Below, piece by piece: positions 8,488 to 17,392 of a stretch of 64,000 bases of DNA (position 1 is its first letter; the number at the start of each line of letters is the position of its first letter). Both the position numbers and the translations under genes were made by a program. This DNA comes from UBA1161 sp002311745 (GTDB lineage: Bacteria; Planctomycetota; Phycisphaerae; Tepidisphaerales; Tepidisphaeraceae): NCBI GenBank assembly GCA_050018415.1, contig JBEKAB010000007.1:79304-143303 (forward strand), read 5' to 3'. The notes beneath the pieces were generated by a model, which saw only the letters and a program-made list of their open reading frames with translations, was not told the DNA's origin and searched no databases.

Positions 8488-9177
8488 GTGGCCAAGTCAA
8501 CCACCAAGAGGGCGGGGGCCAGGAAGCTGGCCAAAGCCAAAAGCAAAACACCGGGCGCGAAGGCCGCGGGCGCGGGCGCGAGCAAGTTGATAGTGAAGTC
8601 CGCCCCTGCCAGAGCACGAGGTGCGCAGCCCGTGGGTTCCAGCCCGGTCGGGTCGAGCCTCGGGGGAGCCTCCGGTCGGGTGAGCAGGCCGCCGCCCCTG
8701 GTGGCCCCGGCCAAGCCGCCCCGTTCCATGGACAACCCGCCCCCGGTGCTGCCGCAGCCCACCGCCGTCCCCACCGATGGCAAGCCGCGCAAAAATCTGG
8801 CCGGCCTCACCCCCAAAGAGCTGGAGTTTTATCGCGATCTGATCCTGGCCAAGCGCCGCGAAATCCTCGGCGACATGACCTCCATGGAACTCGAGGCCCT
8901 GCGCAGCAGCGGCGGCGGAACCAATCTGTCCAATCTTCCGCTGCACATGGCCGACATGGGCACCGACAATTACGAGCAGGAATTCACTCTGGGCCTGATG
9001 GAAAAGGACCGCAAGCTCATGCGCGATCTGAACGACGCCCTGGCCAAGATTCAAAACGGCACCTACGGCATCTGCGAAGGCACCGGCAAGCCCATCAGCA
9101 AGGCCCGCCTCGAAGCCCAGCCGTGGGCCCGCTACTCCATCGAGTACGCCCGCAAACTGGAAGGAAGAATGCGGTGA
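8488..9177 (+). CDS. DksA/TraR-family protein with long Ala/Lys/Pro-rich N-terminus
   Basis: 229 residues from GTG 8488, preceded by GTGAGGG; the frame is open to a TTG at 8404. The first 90 residues are low-complexity and basic, rich in Ala, Lys, Ser and Pro. The DksA-like part follows: a coiled-coil from LTPKELEFYRDLIL with an acidic-tip region, then YGICEGTGKPISKARL and PWARYSIEYARK. The zinc-finger motif keeps only one cysteine, so it is a degenerate 'TGKPI' type. Such proteins bind the RNA polymerase secondary channel or act as general regulators; the target here is unknown. It is followed by lspA. Confidence 0.85.
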   Translation: MAKSTTKRAGARKLAKAKSKTPGAKAAGAGASKLIVKSAPARARGAQPVGSSPVGSSLGGASGRVSRPPPLVAPAKPPRSMDNPPPVLPQPTAVPTDGKPRKNLAGLTPKELEFYRDLILAKRREILGDMTSMELEALRSSGGGTNLSNLPLHMADMGTDNYEQEFTLGLMEKDRKLMRDLNDALAKIQNGTYGICEGTGKPISKARLEAQPWARYSIEYARKLEGRMR

Positions 9178-9179
9178 AA

Positions 9180-9300
9180 ATTCGAATGACGAATGACGAA
9201 TGACGAGTCAATGACCCAATGTCCCAATGATGGGGCTTTTACGTCATTCGGCTATTCGCTCATTGATTCGTCATTCGTCATTCTTCATTCGTCATTCGGA
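9180..9300. repeat. Mirrored CGAATGA-word array 1
   Basis: GAATGACGAATGACGAATGACGA at left and CATTCGTCATTCTTCATTCGTCATTCG at right, separated by about 55 bp containing CCAATGTCCCAATGATGGGG. The arms can fold into a long hairpin. It fills the gap between the dksA-like gene and lspA. Confidence 0.9.
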
Positions 9301-9320
9301 TTTTGGACTTCCGCGCCTCT

Positions 9321-9863
9321 ATGCTCGCACACCTTTCCCCCGCTGCCTGGTGTCGGTTCCTCTTGACCGCGTCCGTCGGCCTGGCCCTGGACCTGTGGAC
9401 CAAATGGCTGGCTTTCCACAAGCTGGCCATTCAGGTCATGATCCTGCCGGATGGCACCCCCCGCGTTTATTCCGCCCATCCCTACCGCTTGATTCCCGGC
9501 TGGTTGGAGTTTGAGGTGATCGCCAATCAAGGCGCCGTCTTCGGCCTGGGCCAAGGCCAACGCGCGCTTTTCATCGCCGCCTCCTTCGCCGCTTCACTGT
9601 TCCTGATTTATCTGTTCCTTTACAGCGGCAGAAAATGGTTTTATCAGATCATCCTCGGAATGTTGTTGGCCGGCGTGCTGGGCAATTTGTATGATCGGAT
9701 CAAGTTCGGCTACGTTCGGGACATGATCCACGCTCTGCCGCAGTGGCCGCATCTATTTCGATGGATATTTAACGTCGCCGACTCTCTGCTTTGCATCGGC
9801 GTGACCCTCATGATTGTCCTGGGTCTGATGCCGAGCAAATCGCCCGGCCCACAAAGTCGATAG
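9321..9863 (+). CDS. lspA: Lipoprotein signal peptidase (signal peptidase II)
   Basis: 180 residues from ATG 9321; an in-frame TTG at 9303 inside the repeat edge is rejected. The enzyme cleaves the signal peptide of diacylated prolipoproteins in the inner membrane. There are four hydrophobic helices. The catalytic aspartates are in GNLYDR (Asp125) and FNVADS (Asp154), and the conserved Asn/Gly of NQGAVFG (69-75) is present. The loop after TM1 is longer than in E. coli LspA (ILPDGTPRVYSAHPYRLIPG). The substrate class is represented locally by the xylanase lipoprotein. Confidence 0.93.
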   Translation: MLAHLSPAAWCRFLLTASVGLALDLWTKWLAFHKLAIQVMILPDGTPRVYSAHPYRLIPGWLEFEVIANQGAVFGLGQGQRALFIAASFAASLFLIYLFLYSGRKWFYQIILGMLLAGVLGNLYDRIKFGYVRDMIHALPQWPHLFRWIFNVADSLLCIGVTLMIVLGLMPSKSPGPQSR

Positions 9864-9916
9864 AATGGACGGCCGGCCGCGTTCGGCCGCGCCGTGGTGC
9901 AAACGCCCGAGCTTAG

Positions 9917-11083
9917 ATGCCCCCGACTCCCCCAAGCAACGACCTCGATCTCATGCGGCAGGCGCTTCGCCTGGCCATGCTGGGCCGCGGCACCGTCGAG
10001 CCCAATCCCATGGTCGCCTGCATCCTCGTCAAGGACGGTCAGATTTTGGCTCAGGCCTATCACCGACGTTTCGGCGGCCTCCATGCCGAGGCCGCCGCCC
10101 TCTTCGCCGCCAAACAATCCGCCGCCGGCGCCACCGCCTACGTCACCCTCGAACCCTGCTGCCACAGCGAGAAAAAAACGCCCCCTTGCGTCCCCAAGCT
10201 GATCGCCGCGCGCCTGGGACGCATCGTCATCGGAACTCTGGACCCCAACCCCATGGTCAATGGCAAAGGCGTCGCCCAACTCCGCGAGGCCGGCATCGAA
10301 ACCGACCTGGGCGTGCTCGAGGCCGATTGCCGCCAGCTCAACGCCGCGTTCTTTAAACGCATGGAGCAGCACCGGCCCTACGTCACGCTCAAGTGGGCGC
10401 AGACCGCCGACGGCAAGGTCGCCGCCGCCAACGGCAAACGCCTGGTCATCTCCAACCACAAATCCCTGGCCGTCCTCCACGCCCTGCGCTCTCGCTGCGA
10501 CGCCATCCTGGTCGGCATCGAAACCGCTTTGGCGGACGATCCACTCTTGACGGCCCGCGGCGTCACCTCCGCGCGCCCGCTGGTGCGCATCATCCTCGAC
10601 AGCGAATTGCGTCTGCCCCTCATCAGCCAACTGGTACGCACACACACCGACGGCCCGGTGTTGGTCTACTGCACGCAAACCGCTTGCGACCATCACCCCG
10701 ACGCCGTCGCCGCCCTGCGCGCTCGCGGCGTTGAACTGATGCCCATCGGCGCCGATCCCGAACTCGGGCCCGACGCCACCATCAATCTCTGCCTGCCCGC
10801 CGTCTTGGACGACCTGGGCCGGCGATCCATCACCCATCTGCTGGTCGAGCCGGGCCCGACCCTGGCCGCCAGCTTCCTTCGCTCGAATCTCGCCGATCGT
10901 GTCTGGGTTTTCCACTCACCCAAGCGTCTGGACGCCCCCACCGCCGCCGACGCTCCGGAGGTCACCTACCCAACCGTCGGCCAAGCCACCCTCGACGGCG
11001 ATTCTCTGATCGAATATCTGAACTCCGCCAGCCCCGCCTTTTTCGCCCCCGCCCAATCCGCCGACTTCCTCCGCGCGATCTAA
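9917..11083 (+). CDS. ribD: Bifunctional riboflavin biosynthesis deaminase/reductase
   Basis: 388 residues. The N-terminal deaminase domain has the zinc motif HAE (His56, Glu58) and PCC...PPC (Cys81, Cys91), and converts the diaminohydroxy-pyrimidine intermediate to its uracil form. From about residue 150 the reductase domain begins (RPYVTLKWAQTADGKVA), reducing the ribose with NADPH. The C-terminal ThLLVEPGPTLAASFL segment is typical of the reductase. Length matches RibD. RibH is 47 kb away in the window, so the pathway is dispersed. Confidence 0.95.
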   Translation: MPPTPPSNDLDLMRQALRLAMLGRGTVEPNPMVACILVKDGQILAQAYHRRFGGLHAEAAALFAAKQSAAGATAYVTLEPCCHSEKKTPPCVPKLIAARLGRIVIGTLDPNPMVNGKGVAQLREAGIETDLGVLEADCRQLNAAFFKRMEQHRPYVTLKWAQTADGKVAAANGKRLVISNHKSLAVLHALRSRCDAILVGIETALADDPLLTARGVTSARPLVRIILDSELRLPLISQLVRTHTDGPVLVYCTQTACDHHPDAVAALRARGVELMPIGADPELGPDATINLCLPAVLDDLGRRSITHLLVEPGPTLAASFLRSNLADRVWVFHSPKRLDAPTAADAPEVTYPTVGQATLDGDSLIEYLNSASPAFFAPAQSADFLRAI

Positions 11084-11094
11084 TGTGATCTTGG

Positions 11095-11116
11095 CCTGCC
11101 GACTTCAGTCGGCAGG
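11095..11116. terminator. Perfect hairpin between convergent genes
   Basis: CCTGCCGACT-TC-AGTCGGCAGG is a perfect 10-bp inverted repeat in the 41-bp gap between ribD and the class V aminotransferase. There is no clear T-tract, so it could be a factor-assisted bidirectional terminator or a lone REP-like hairpin. Confidence 0.5.
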
Positions 11117-11124
11117 TATCCGCC

Positions 11125-12285
11125 CTAATTCTCCGGCAGCGCCGCGATCAGCTTTTCGATTTGCGCTTCGGTGTTGTAAAAATGCGGCGAGCAGCGCAGC
11201 CGCCCCTCGCGTACCGCAATCTCAATCCGATGCGTCCTTCTCAGGTCGTCGGCCAGCTTTTCGTGAGCGTGCCTCGGCGAGGTGAAACTGACGATCCCGC
11301 TCCACTGCTCGTCCTGCCGCGGACTGACGATGCGATACCCCTTTTCCCGCAAGCCGTCGATCAACGCGTCGCTCAGCATCTTGATGCGCTGCCCGATGGG
11401 CTCGATACCGACGCCTTGCAGCAATTCCAGCGACGCCTTCAGAGCCAAGAGGCCCGGCACGTTGTAACTGCCGCATTCAAACCGCCCGCCGTCGCTCCGC
11501 AGCGTGTAGTCGTAATTCCCGAAATCCTTCGCATCCACCACGTTCATCCACCCGACCATCAGCGGCCGCGTGTGTTCCAGCAATTCGCGGCGGCAATAAA
11601 AAATCCCCGCCCCTTCCGGACCCAGCAGCCACTTGTGCCCGTCGGCCGACAGAAAATCGACGTGCATCGCCTTCACGTCCACCGGCAAAATCCCCAGCGA
11701 CTGGATCGCATCCACGCAGAAGTGGATGTGTCGCTCGGCGCAGAACTGGCCGATGCGGTGCAGGTCGTGCCGCTGCCCGCTGGCGTACTCGACGTGCGAT
11801 AGGCTGATCATGCGTGTGCGCGGATCGCCTGCCGCCTCGAGGATTTTTTCCGTGGGCACGCAGCGCGTGCCATCCGCCGACTCCTCCTCTTGCACCATCA
11901 GCAATTTCACGCCGCGGTGGCGCGCGGTTTCCATCCAGGGATAGATATTGGTCGGATATTCCACGCCCGTCGTGATGATTTTGTCCCCCCACTGCCAGTC
12001 CAGCCCGCTGGCGACGATGCTGATTCCCTCGCTGGTATTCTTCACGAACGCGATCTCGTCGCGATGGCCGTTGATCAGTTGCGCCGCGTTGTGACGCAGC
12101 CGCTCGATCTCCTGGTGCCAGCCCCATCCCACGTACGCCGCCGATTCCGCCTGTTCGGCGAATTTCCGCAGCGCCTCGGCTCCCACGCGCGGAATCGGCG
12201 ACACCCCCGCATGGTTGAAAAAATCCCAGTTCCGCAGAATGGGAAATTCCCGGACGTTGCCGATCAGCTCGCTCATCTCAGACAT
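11125..12285 (-). CDS. Class V PLP-dependent aminotransferase (cysteine desulfurase-like)
   Basis: 386 residues with the NifS/CsdA-like fold. HAGVSPIP near residue 25 is the substrate-site start of class V enzymes. FVKNTSEGISIVA binds the cofactor phosphate, FCVDAIQSLG holds the PLP-contacting Asp and Gln, and SADGHKWLLGPEG contains the Schiff-base lysine. There is no obvious catalytic-loop cysteine (RCSP near the end is the only candidate region), so the true substrate is uncertain: desulfurase, kynureninase-like or isopenicillin-epimerase-like are possible. It is a single gene, convergent with ribD. Confidence 0.82.
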   Translation of the reverse strand: MSEMSELIGNVREFPILRNWDFFNHAGVSPIPRVGAEALRKFAEQAESAAYVGWGWHQEIERLRHNAAQLINGHRDEIAFVKNTSEGISIVASGLDWQWGDKIITTGVEYPTNIYPWMETARHRGVKLLMVQEEESADGTRCVPTEKILEAAGDPRTRMISLSHVEYASGQRHDLHRIGQFCAERHIHFCVDAIQSLGILPVDVKAMHVDFLSADGHKWLLGPEGAGIFYCRRELLEHTRPLMVGWMNVVDAKDFGNYDYTLRSDGGRFECGSYNVPGLLALKASLELLQGVGIEPIGQRIKMLSDALIDGLREKGYRIVSPRQDEQWSGIVSFTSPRHAHEKLADDLRRTHRIEIAVREGRLRCSPHFYNTEAQIEKLIAALPEN

Positions 12286-12335
12286 GGCCGATGGCTATAA
12301 TACCCGGCGATGTGGCGGAATTCCTTCCACGCGAA

Positions 12336-12480
12336 ATTCGAATGACGAGCGCGAAATTCGAATGACGAATGACGAATGACGAATCAAATTCGAATGACCC
12401 AATGACCCAATGCGGCCGCGCCATGGCTCATTGGTCATTGGAGCTTGATTCGTCATTCGTCATTCGTCATTCGTCATTAG
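12336..12480. repeat. Mirrored CGAATGA-word array 2
   Basis: Left arm GCGAAATTCGAATGACGA repeated twice with further CGAATGA units; right arm CATTCGTCATTCGTCATTCG. A central segment has CCAATGACCCAATG and its mirror CATTGGTCATTGG. The right part appears to be translated as the N-terminus of the downstream TPR protease. Confidence 0.9.
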
Positions 12481-15062
12481 GATTAGGGACTCTCGCTACG
12501 GCCTTGGCCATCGCCCTATGGGCCTTGGCGTTGCCGCCGGCACGCGGGGCGGAGCTGGCCGATCAGGCGGTGCCGGCGCGGTGGCTGGCCGATCTGTTGC
12601 CCGAGGACGTTCCCGAGCCGGCCTATCCCCCCTACGACGTTTCCGACGCCATCGAGCGGGCCCGCGATCAGCTTGCTTGCGGTCAGTACCGCCGGGCATT
12701 GGCGACGCTGGCCGCCGCCGGCAACTCAAAGCCGCGCGACGCCGCCCTGATCGCCGGCCAAGCCTGCCTGGCTCTGGGCCGCTACGACCAGGCCCTGGCC
12801 GCGCTCACCGCCGACGACCCCGACGTCCAAACCCTTGCGGCCAATGTCTTGGCCGCCCAGGGGCATTACGACCAGGCGATCGCGACCCTGCAGCAGGTCC
12901 TTGACCGCCATCCGGATCTGATCGCCCCCCGGTTTTTTCGGGGCGATTACCGGGAGAAACTGGGCGACATCCCCGGCGCAAAATCGGACTACCAATGGTT
13001 CGTCACCGATCCGCACAACTACTTGCAGCAATGGATCGCCAATCCCCAATCCTTCAACAATGCCCGCGACGTCACCCTCATGGGCCGGGCCATCGACCGC
13101 TGGGCCACTCTGGCCATGGCCTATCAGGACAACCGCCAGCTCCACGACGTCGTGCTCAGCATGTTCGTGCGCGCCTATGACCTGATCGACCGCGACTACT
13201 GGCCCGCTCACCTGGCCGCGGCCCAGTACCTTCTGTTGCACGATGATGCCGCCACCGCAGCCCAGGAACTGGGCAACGCCCTGGCCGTCAATCCGTTTGA
13301 CGTAAGCTGCTGGGCGCTGCTCGGCCGGATTCAGCTTCTACAATTCAACTTCGACGCCGTGGACAACGCCATCGCCCGCATCCGCTGGGTCGACCACGAT
13401 TCCATCGATGCCGACCTCTTGCAGGCGCGCAATCTGCTGGCCCAGCGCGCCCCCAAGCCGGCTCTGGGGCCTCTGCAGCGCGTCTTGCAGCGCCAGCCGC
13501 ACAACGTCGAGGCCCTGGGCCTCCTGGCCGGCGCGTACGCTTTGCTCCTGCAAGACGACCAGACGGCCCAAATCCTGCATCAGGTGGATCAGCTACAGCC
13601 GAGCGGCGCTTCGGCCTACTTCGAAGTGGCCCAGCAGCTCGGCGCCATGCGGCAATACCCGCGCGCGGCGGCCATGTACAAAATCGCCGTGCAGCGCGCC
13701 CCCTGGTGGTCGGCAGCGCGAAACGAGCTGGGGCTTCTGTACACCCAAAGCGGCGACGAGGATTCGGCGCGCACGGTCTTGGAAGCCGCTCATTCCATGG
13801 ATCCGTTCAACGTCCGCACCACCAATTATCTGCGCCTGCTGGACATGATGGACCATTTCGCCCGCAAGGAATCGCCCCATTTCATCGTGCTCTACGACGC
13901 GGTTCAGGACCCCATCATCCCCGAATATTTCAGCGATTATCTGGAAAGCGTCTACCCCTCGATCTGCGGCCAGTACCGCTTTGAGCCCAAGCTCAAGACA
14001 ATGATCGAGGTTTTTCCCACCCATGATGCGTTTTCCGTGCGAACCACCGGCGCCCCTTGGATCGCCACGGTGGGCGCCAGCACCGGCCGGGTGATCGCCC
14101 TGGTCGCTCCGCGCAAGGGCCAGGCCACCATGGGCACGTTCAATTTCAGCCAGGTCCTGCGACATGAATTCACGCACACGGTGACGCTGGGCCTGACCGA
14201 CAACCGCATCGCCCTCTGGTTCACCGAAGGCTTGGCCGTGCAGCAGGAGCACTCGCCCCTGCGTTGGGAATGGGTCCCGATGCTTTACGACGCGGTCACC
14301 CGCCGGCGGCTGTTGGATTTGGATTCCCTGACTTGGGCGTTTGTGCGTCCTAAAAAGCCCAGCGATCGCCAGCTTGCCTACGCCGAGTCGAGTTGGATTT
14401 GCCAATACATCGAGCAGACCTATGGCCACGACGCGATCTTGCGCATGCTCGATCAATGTCGCGCCGGACGCACGCAGGATGAGATGTTTCAAAACGCCCT
14501 GGGCAAAAGCCAGTCGCAGTTTTTCGACGATTTTGTCGGCTGGTGCCGCCGCCAAGTCGACCAATGGGGATACGATTCGGCCACCAGCCAGAAGTACGAG
14601 CAGCTTCGCGCCGAGGGCGAAGACCTGATCCATCGTCGCCAGTACGCTCAAGCGGTGACGGTTTACGAAGAGATTGCCCGCCTGCGTCCGATGGACCTTC
14701 TTCCCCACCAGCGTTTGGCCGGGCTTTACCTGAGCCAAGAGGTGAACCAGGGCGAGAAAGCCGCCGAGCAGCTTGACGTCCTGGCCCGCGTCGAGCTGAA
14801 CGACAATCGTTACGCCAAGGCCGCAGCCCGCATTTTCCGCGACATCGGCAAACTCGACCAAGCCGCCCAGCGCGCCCTGCAAGCCGTTTACATCGCCCCC
14901 TACGACCTGCAGGCCCACCAGCTCCTGGCCGACATCCTCCAGAAGCAGCAGGGCCATAAAGAGCAATTGCAACGCGAGCAGCGGGTCGTGCAAGAACTGC
15001 AGAATTGGCGGGATTCGTCAAATGCGACGGATGCTTCCGGTATTGCGACATCCCCCGGATGA
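12423..15062 (+). CDS. Secreted TPR protein with peptidase-MA-like metallopeptidase domain
   Basis: About 879 residues from the ATG at 12423. The start is uncertain because the only in-frame ATG/GTG codons before the signal-like core (TLATALAIALWALALPPARG) lie inside the repeat array. TPR-like helical repeats fill the N-terminal half (ALAALTADDP, AIATLQQVLDRHPDLI). Then comes a gluzincin motif HEFTH with the downstream glutamate in WFTEGLAV, as in peptidase_MA_2 domains: zinc ligands His, His and Glu about 20 residues apart. Further TPRs close the protein. It likely acts in the periplasm or outside; its substrate is unknown. Confidence 0.8.
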   Translation: MAHWSLELDSSFVIRHSSLGLGTLATALAIALWALALPPARGAELADQAVPARWLADLLPEDVPEPAYPPYDVSDAIERARDQLACGQYRRALATLAAAGNSKPRDAALIAGQACLALGRYDQALAALTADDPDVQTLAANVLAAQGHYDQAIATLQQVLDRHPDLIAPRFFRGDYREKLGDIPGAKSDYQWFVTDPHNYLQQWIANPQSFNNARDVTLMGRAIDRWATLAMAYQDNRQLHDVVLSMFVRAYDLIDRDYWPAHLAAAQYLLLHDDAATAAQELGNALAVNPFDVSCWALLGRIQLLQFNFDAVDNAIARIRWVDHDSIDADLLQARNLLAQRAPKPALGPLQRVLQRQPHNVEALGLLAGAYALLLQDDQTAQILHQVDQLQPSGASAYFEVAQQLGAMRQYPRAAAMYKIAVQRAPWWSAARNELGLLYTQSGDEDSARTVLEAAHSMDPFNVRTTNYLRLLDMMDHFARKESPHFIVLYDAVQDPIIPEYFSDYLESVYPSICGQYRFEPKLKTMIEVFPTHDAFSVRTTGAPWIATVGASTGRVIALVAPRKGQATMGTFNFSQVLRHEFTHTVTLGLTDNRIALWFTEGLAVQQEHSPLRWEWVPMLYDAVTRRRLLDLDSLTWAFVRPKKPSDRQLAYAESSWICQYIEQTYGHDAILRMLDQCRAGRTQDEMFQNALGKSQSQFFDDFVGWCRRQVDQWGYDSATSQKYEQLRAEGEDLIHRRQYAQAVTVYEEIARLRPMDLLPHQRLAGLYLSQEVNQGEKAAEQLDVLARVELNDNRYAKAAARIFRDIGKLDQAAQRALQAVYIAPYDLQAHQLLADILQKQQGHKEQLQREQRVVQELQNWRDSSNATDASGIATSPG

Positions 15063-15189
15063 CAGATGCCGAGTCAGGCGTTCATAAACCTCTAGTTTTA
15101 CATAGGCTGTGACGATTCAACAGGGCGCGCTTGTGAATTTCGGCATATTGTTGAACGATTTTTCATATCAAAATAAAAGTAGATTTCCT

Positions 15190-15218
15190 TTGACACAGTT
15201 GCCGGCCCGAGTTACTTT
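15190..15218 (+). promoter_or_regulatory. Weak candidate promoter of the GH28 gene
   Basis: TTGACA (15190-15195), 17-bp spacer, TACTTT (15213-15218). The preceding 90 bases (15100-15189) are AT-rich, including ATATCAAAATAAAAG, unlike most gaps here. The leader would be about 60 bases; GAGGAG at 15272 is the ribosome site before ATG 15285. Confidence 0.35.
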
Positions 15219-15284
15219 CTGTTTGGCCTGCAGTCCCATGCACCTGGAGTGTAGGCCGACCTAGGCGGATGCGAGGAGAAAATC

Positions 15285-16814
15285 ATGCGCGCTTGCCGTT
15301 TGGTTGCGGGCAAACAGCGTCGGTTTAAACACAGTTCAGAGTTGCAACGGGCAGTGGCGAAAGTTGCTGTGACTTTGGTTCCAGCGCTGGCTTGCAGCGC
15401 GGCCCTGGGCGACCCAATCCTACCCCTTACACCCACCGTTACCGGTAGCACTTACAACATCGCCGCTCAATATGCCAATGGCAGCTATGTCTACGGCGGC
15501 CCAACCGGCGGCGATTGGGCAAACGATATCAACAACACCGCCATCGCGTGCAACTCCGCCGGCGGCGGCACGGTTCTGATTCCCACCGGAACGTTCCAAA
15601 GTGCGCCGTTCAGCATCAACGCCGGCAACCTCAATCTCGACGTCGAAGGCACCTTGCAGTCCATCGCCCAGTCGAGCACTACCAGCTACTTCATCTACTT
15701 CACCAACGGCAAAGGCTCCGAAATCACCGGCTCTGGAACTATCGATGGCAACTACTCAGCGTGGAGCGGCGGCGCCGGCGGCTCGCCCCAATTGATCCAC
15801 CTGTCCAATCCCCAGACGTTCCTCATCCAGGGAGTCACACTGCTCAACTCCGTGAGGGAAAATGTTGTCTTCGCCGGCACGAAGAGCAGCAACGTCACTC
15901 TCAATCACGTCACGATCATCGATGACTCCGGTAGGGGGAACACCGACGGCGTCGACCCCAACGGCAATAACATTCTGATCGAAAACTGCAATATCTCCAC
16001 CGGCGACGACGACGTCGCCATCAAGGCGCCCACCGGCACCAGCGGCACGGCCAACGGTTGCAATAACCTCACCATCGTCAACTGCACCTTCGGCTACGGC
16101 CACGGCGTGTCCTTCGGCGGGCAAACCAATTACGGCATCACCAGCGTTTTGGTCAACAACTGCACCTTCACCAACACCGGCTACGGCATCCGCTTCAAGG
16201 CCAACCGCAGCGCCGGCGGGATAGTCCAGAACATCGCCTTCACCAACCTCACGATGACCGGCGTGATGAACGCGGTCTATTACACCAGTTGGTATAACGG
16301 CAGCAGTAACTCGCCCCCGCTCTCACCCTACCTTGCCGGCAACCAGAGCAGCAACACCTACAAGCCCGGCTTTACCTCCGTCTGGCAAAACGTCACCATC
16401 AGCAATCTGACCTCCACCGGGGCTCCTTCCAGCTCCAACGGCGTGTACATATACGGATTGCCCGAGTCGCCCATGCAGGGCATCACGTTTACCAACGACA
16501 GCATTTCGGCAAGCAACCCCGCTCTGATCAACTTCGCCGGTGACTACGTAAGCGACCCGGACACCTTCAACGCCTCGAGCAGTCCATTCAACATCTCCAG
16601 CCCCAACATCTATTTCGACGGCACCGACGCTCTCAACGGGGTGACCCTCGACTCGCCGAGCCTTCTGAACAACAGCAGCCTGTTCACCCAGCCGGCGAAC
16701 AAGGGCCTGTACGATGCCAACGTGATCATCGCTGTTCCAGAACCGGCCTCGGCGACCATGCTTCTGCTGGCTCCCGCGCTGATGCTGCGCCGCCGCAAAC
16801 GATCCTCCGGCTGA
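15285..16814 (+). CDS. Secreted GH28 polygalacturonase-like protein with PEP-CTERM tail
   Basis: 509 residues. A long basic N-terminus precedes the signal core (VAVTLVPALACSAALG, about 27-42). The right-handed beta-helix of family 28 is evident from all four active-site motifs: NTDGVD (219-224), GDDD (240-243), GHG (272-274) and RFK (303-305). It should hydrolyse galacturonan or a related pectin. The C-terminus is VPEPASATMLLLAPALML followed by RRRKR, a PEP-CTERM sorting signal that an exosortase would process; none is encoded here. GAGGAG precedes the start. With the GH10 xylanase it points to plant cell-wall use. Confidence 0.9.
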   Translation: MRACRLVAGKQRRFKHSSELQRAVAKVAVTLVPALACSAALGDPILPLTPTVTGSTYNIAAQYANGSYVYGGPTGGDWANDINNTAIACNSAGGGTVLIPTGTFQSAPFSINAGNLNLDVEGTLQSIAQSSTTSYFIYFTNGKGSEITGSGTIDGNYSAWSGGAGGSPQLIHLSNPQTFLIQGVTLLNSVRENVVFAGTKSSNVTLNHVTIIDDSGRGNTDGVDPNGNNILIENCNISTGDDDVAIKAPTGTSGTANGCNNLTIVNCTFGYGHGVSFGGQTNYGITSVLVNNCTFTNTGYGIRFKANRSAGGIVQNIAFTNLTMTGVMNAVYYTSWYNGSSNSPPLSPYLAGNQSSNTYKPGFTSVWQNVTISNLTSTGAPSSSNGVYIYGLPESPMQGITFTNDSISASNPALINFAGDYVSDPDTFNASSSPFNISSPNIYFDGTDALNGVTLDSPSLLNNSSLFTQPANKGLYDANVIIAVPEPASATMLLLAPALMLRRRKRSSG

Positions 16815-16910
16815 TGGCGCCGATTCCGCGCGCCTACACCGCCCACACCGCTCCCCGAAAACGCCCGCGCTCGCGGGATCGGACCGTCGTCTTCCGATAT
16901 GATGCCGGCC

Positions 16911-17195
16911 ATGGATCCTCGCACACTGACCCTCCGGGCGTTTCAGAAGCACATCTTCGACCGCTACGAAAAAGTCGATCGCCGCCGCGGCACACCCAAG
17001 ACCTTCCTGTGGTTCATCGAGGAGATTGGCGAGCTGGCCACCGCCCTTCACGGCGACGACCACGCCAATCTCCAGGAAGAATTCGCCGACGTCCTGGCCT
17101 GGCTCTGCACCCTGGCGAACATCAATAACGTGGATCTGGCCGACGCCGTCGCCAAAAAATATCTCGGCCCCAAGCCCCCCAAAGGGCATAAGTGA
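16911..17195 (+). CDS. MazG-like nucleotide pyrophosphohydrolase
   Basis: 94 residues from ATG 16911; ATG codons at 16899 and 16902 are also possible. All-alpha NTP pyrophosphatase: FIEEIGELATAL supplies the EExxE metal-binding helix and EFADVLAWL the ExxD helix. Such small single-domain MazG-like proteins hydrolyse non-canonical or excess NTPs; the substrate cannot be told. The gene ends in a mirrored repeat. Confidence 0.85.
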   Translation: MDPRTLTLRAFQKHIFDRYEKVDRRRGTPKTFLWFIEEIGELATALHGDDHANLQEEFADVLAWLCTLANINNVDLADAVAKKYLGPKPPKGHK

Positions 17196-17202
17196 GGGAA
17201 AT

Positions 17203-17350
17203 GACGAAATTCGAATGACGAATGACGAATCAAGTCTCAATGACGAATGTCGATTGCCCCATGCCGGTTCGTCATTGGTCATTGATTAGTCATTCGTCAT
17301 TCGTCATTCGTCATTGACCCGTCATTCGTCATTCGAATTTCGTCATTCAG
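17203..17350. repeat. Mirrored CGAATGA-word array 3
   Basis: The longest array of this family. Left arm GACGAAATTCGAATGACGAA with further units; right arm has at least six ATTCGTC/GTCATTCG words and closes with CATTCGAATTTCGTCATTC. The outermost words are mirrored (GAAATTCGAATGACG / CGTCATTCGAATTTC). Confidence 0.92.
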
Positions 17351-17392
17351 TTTTCATTGACCCTTCCCGCGCCACGCCATAAAGTCCAACCC

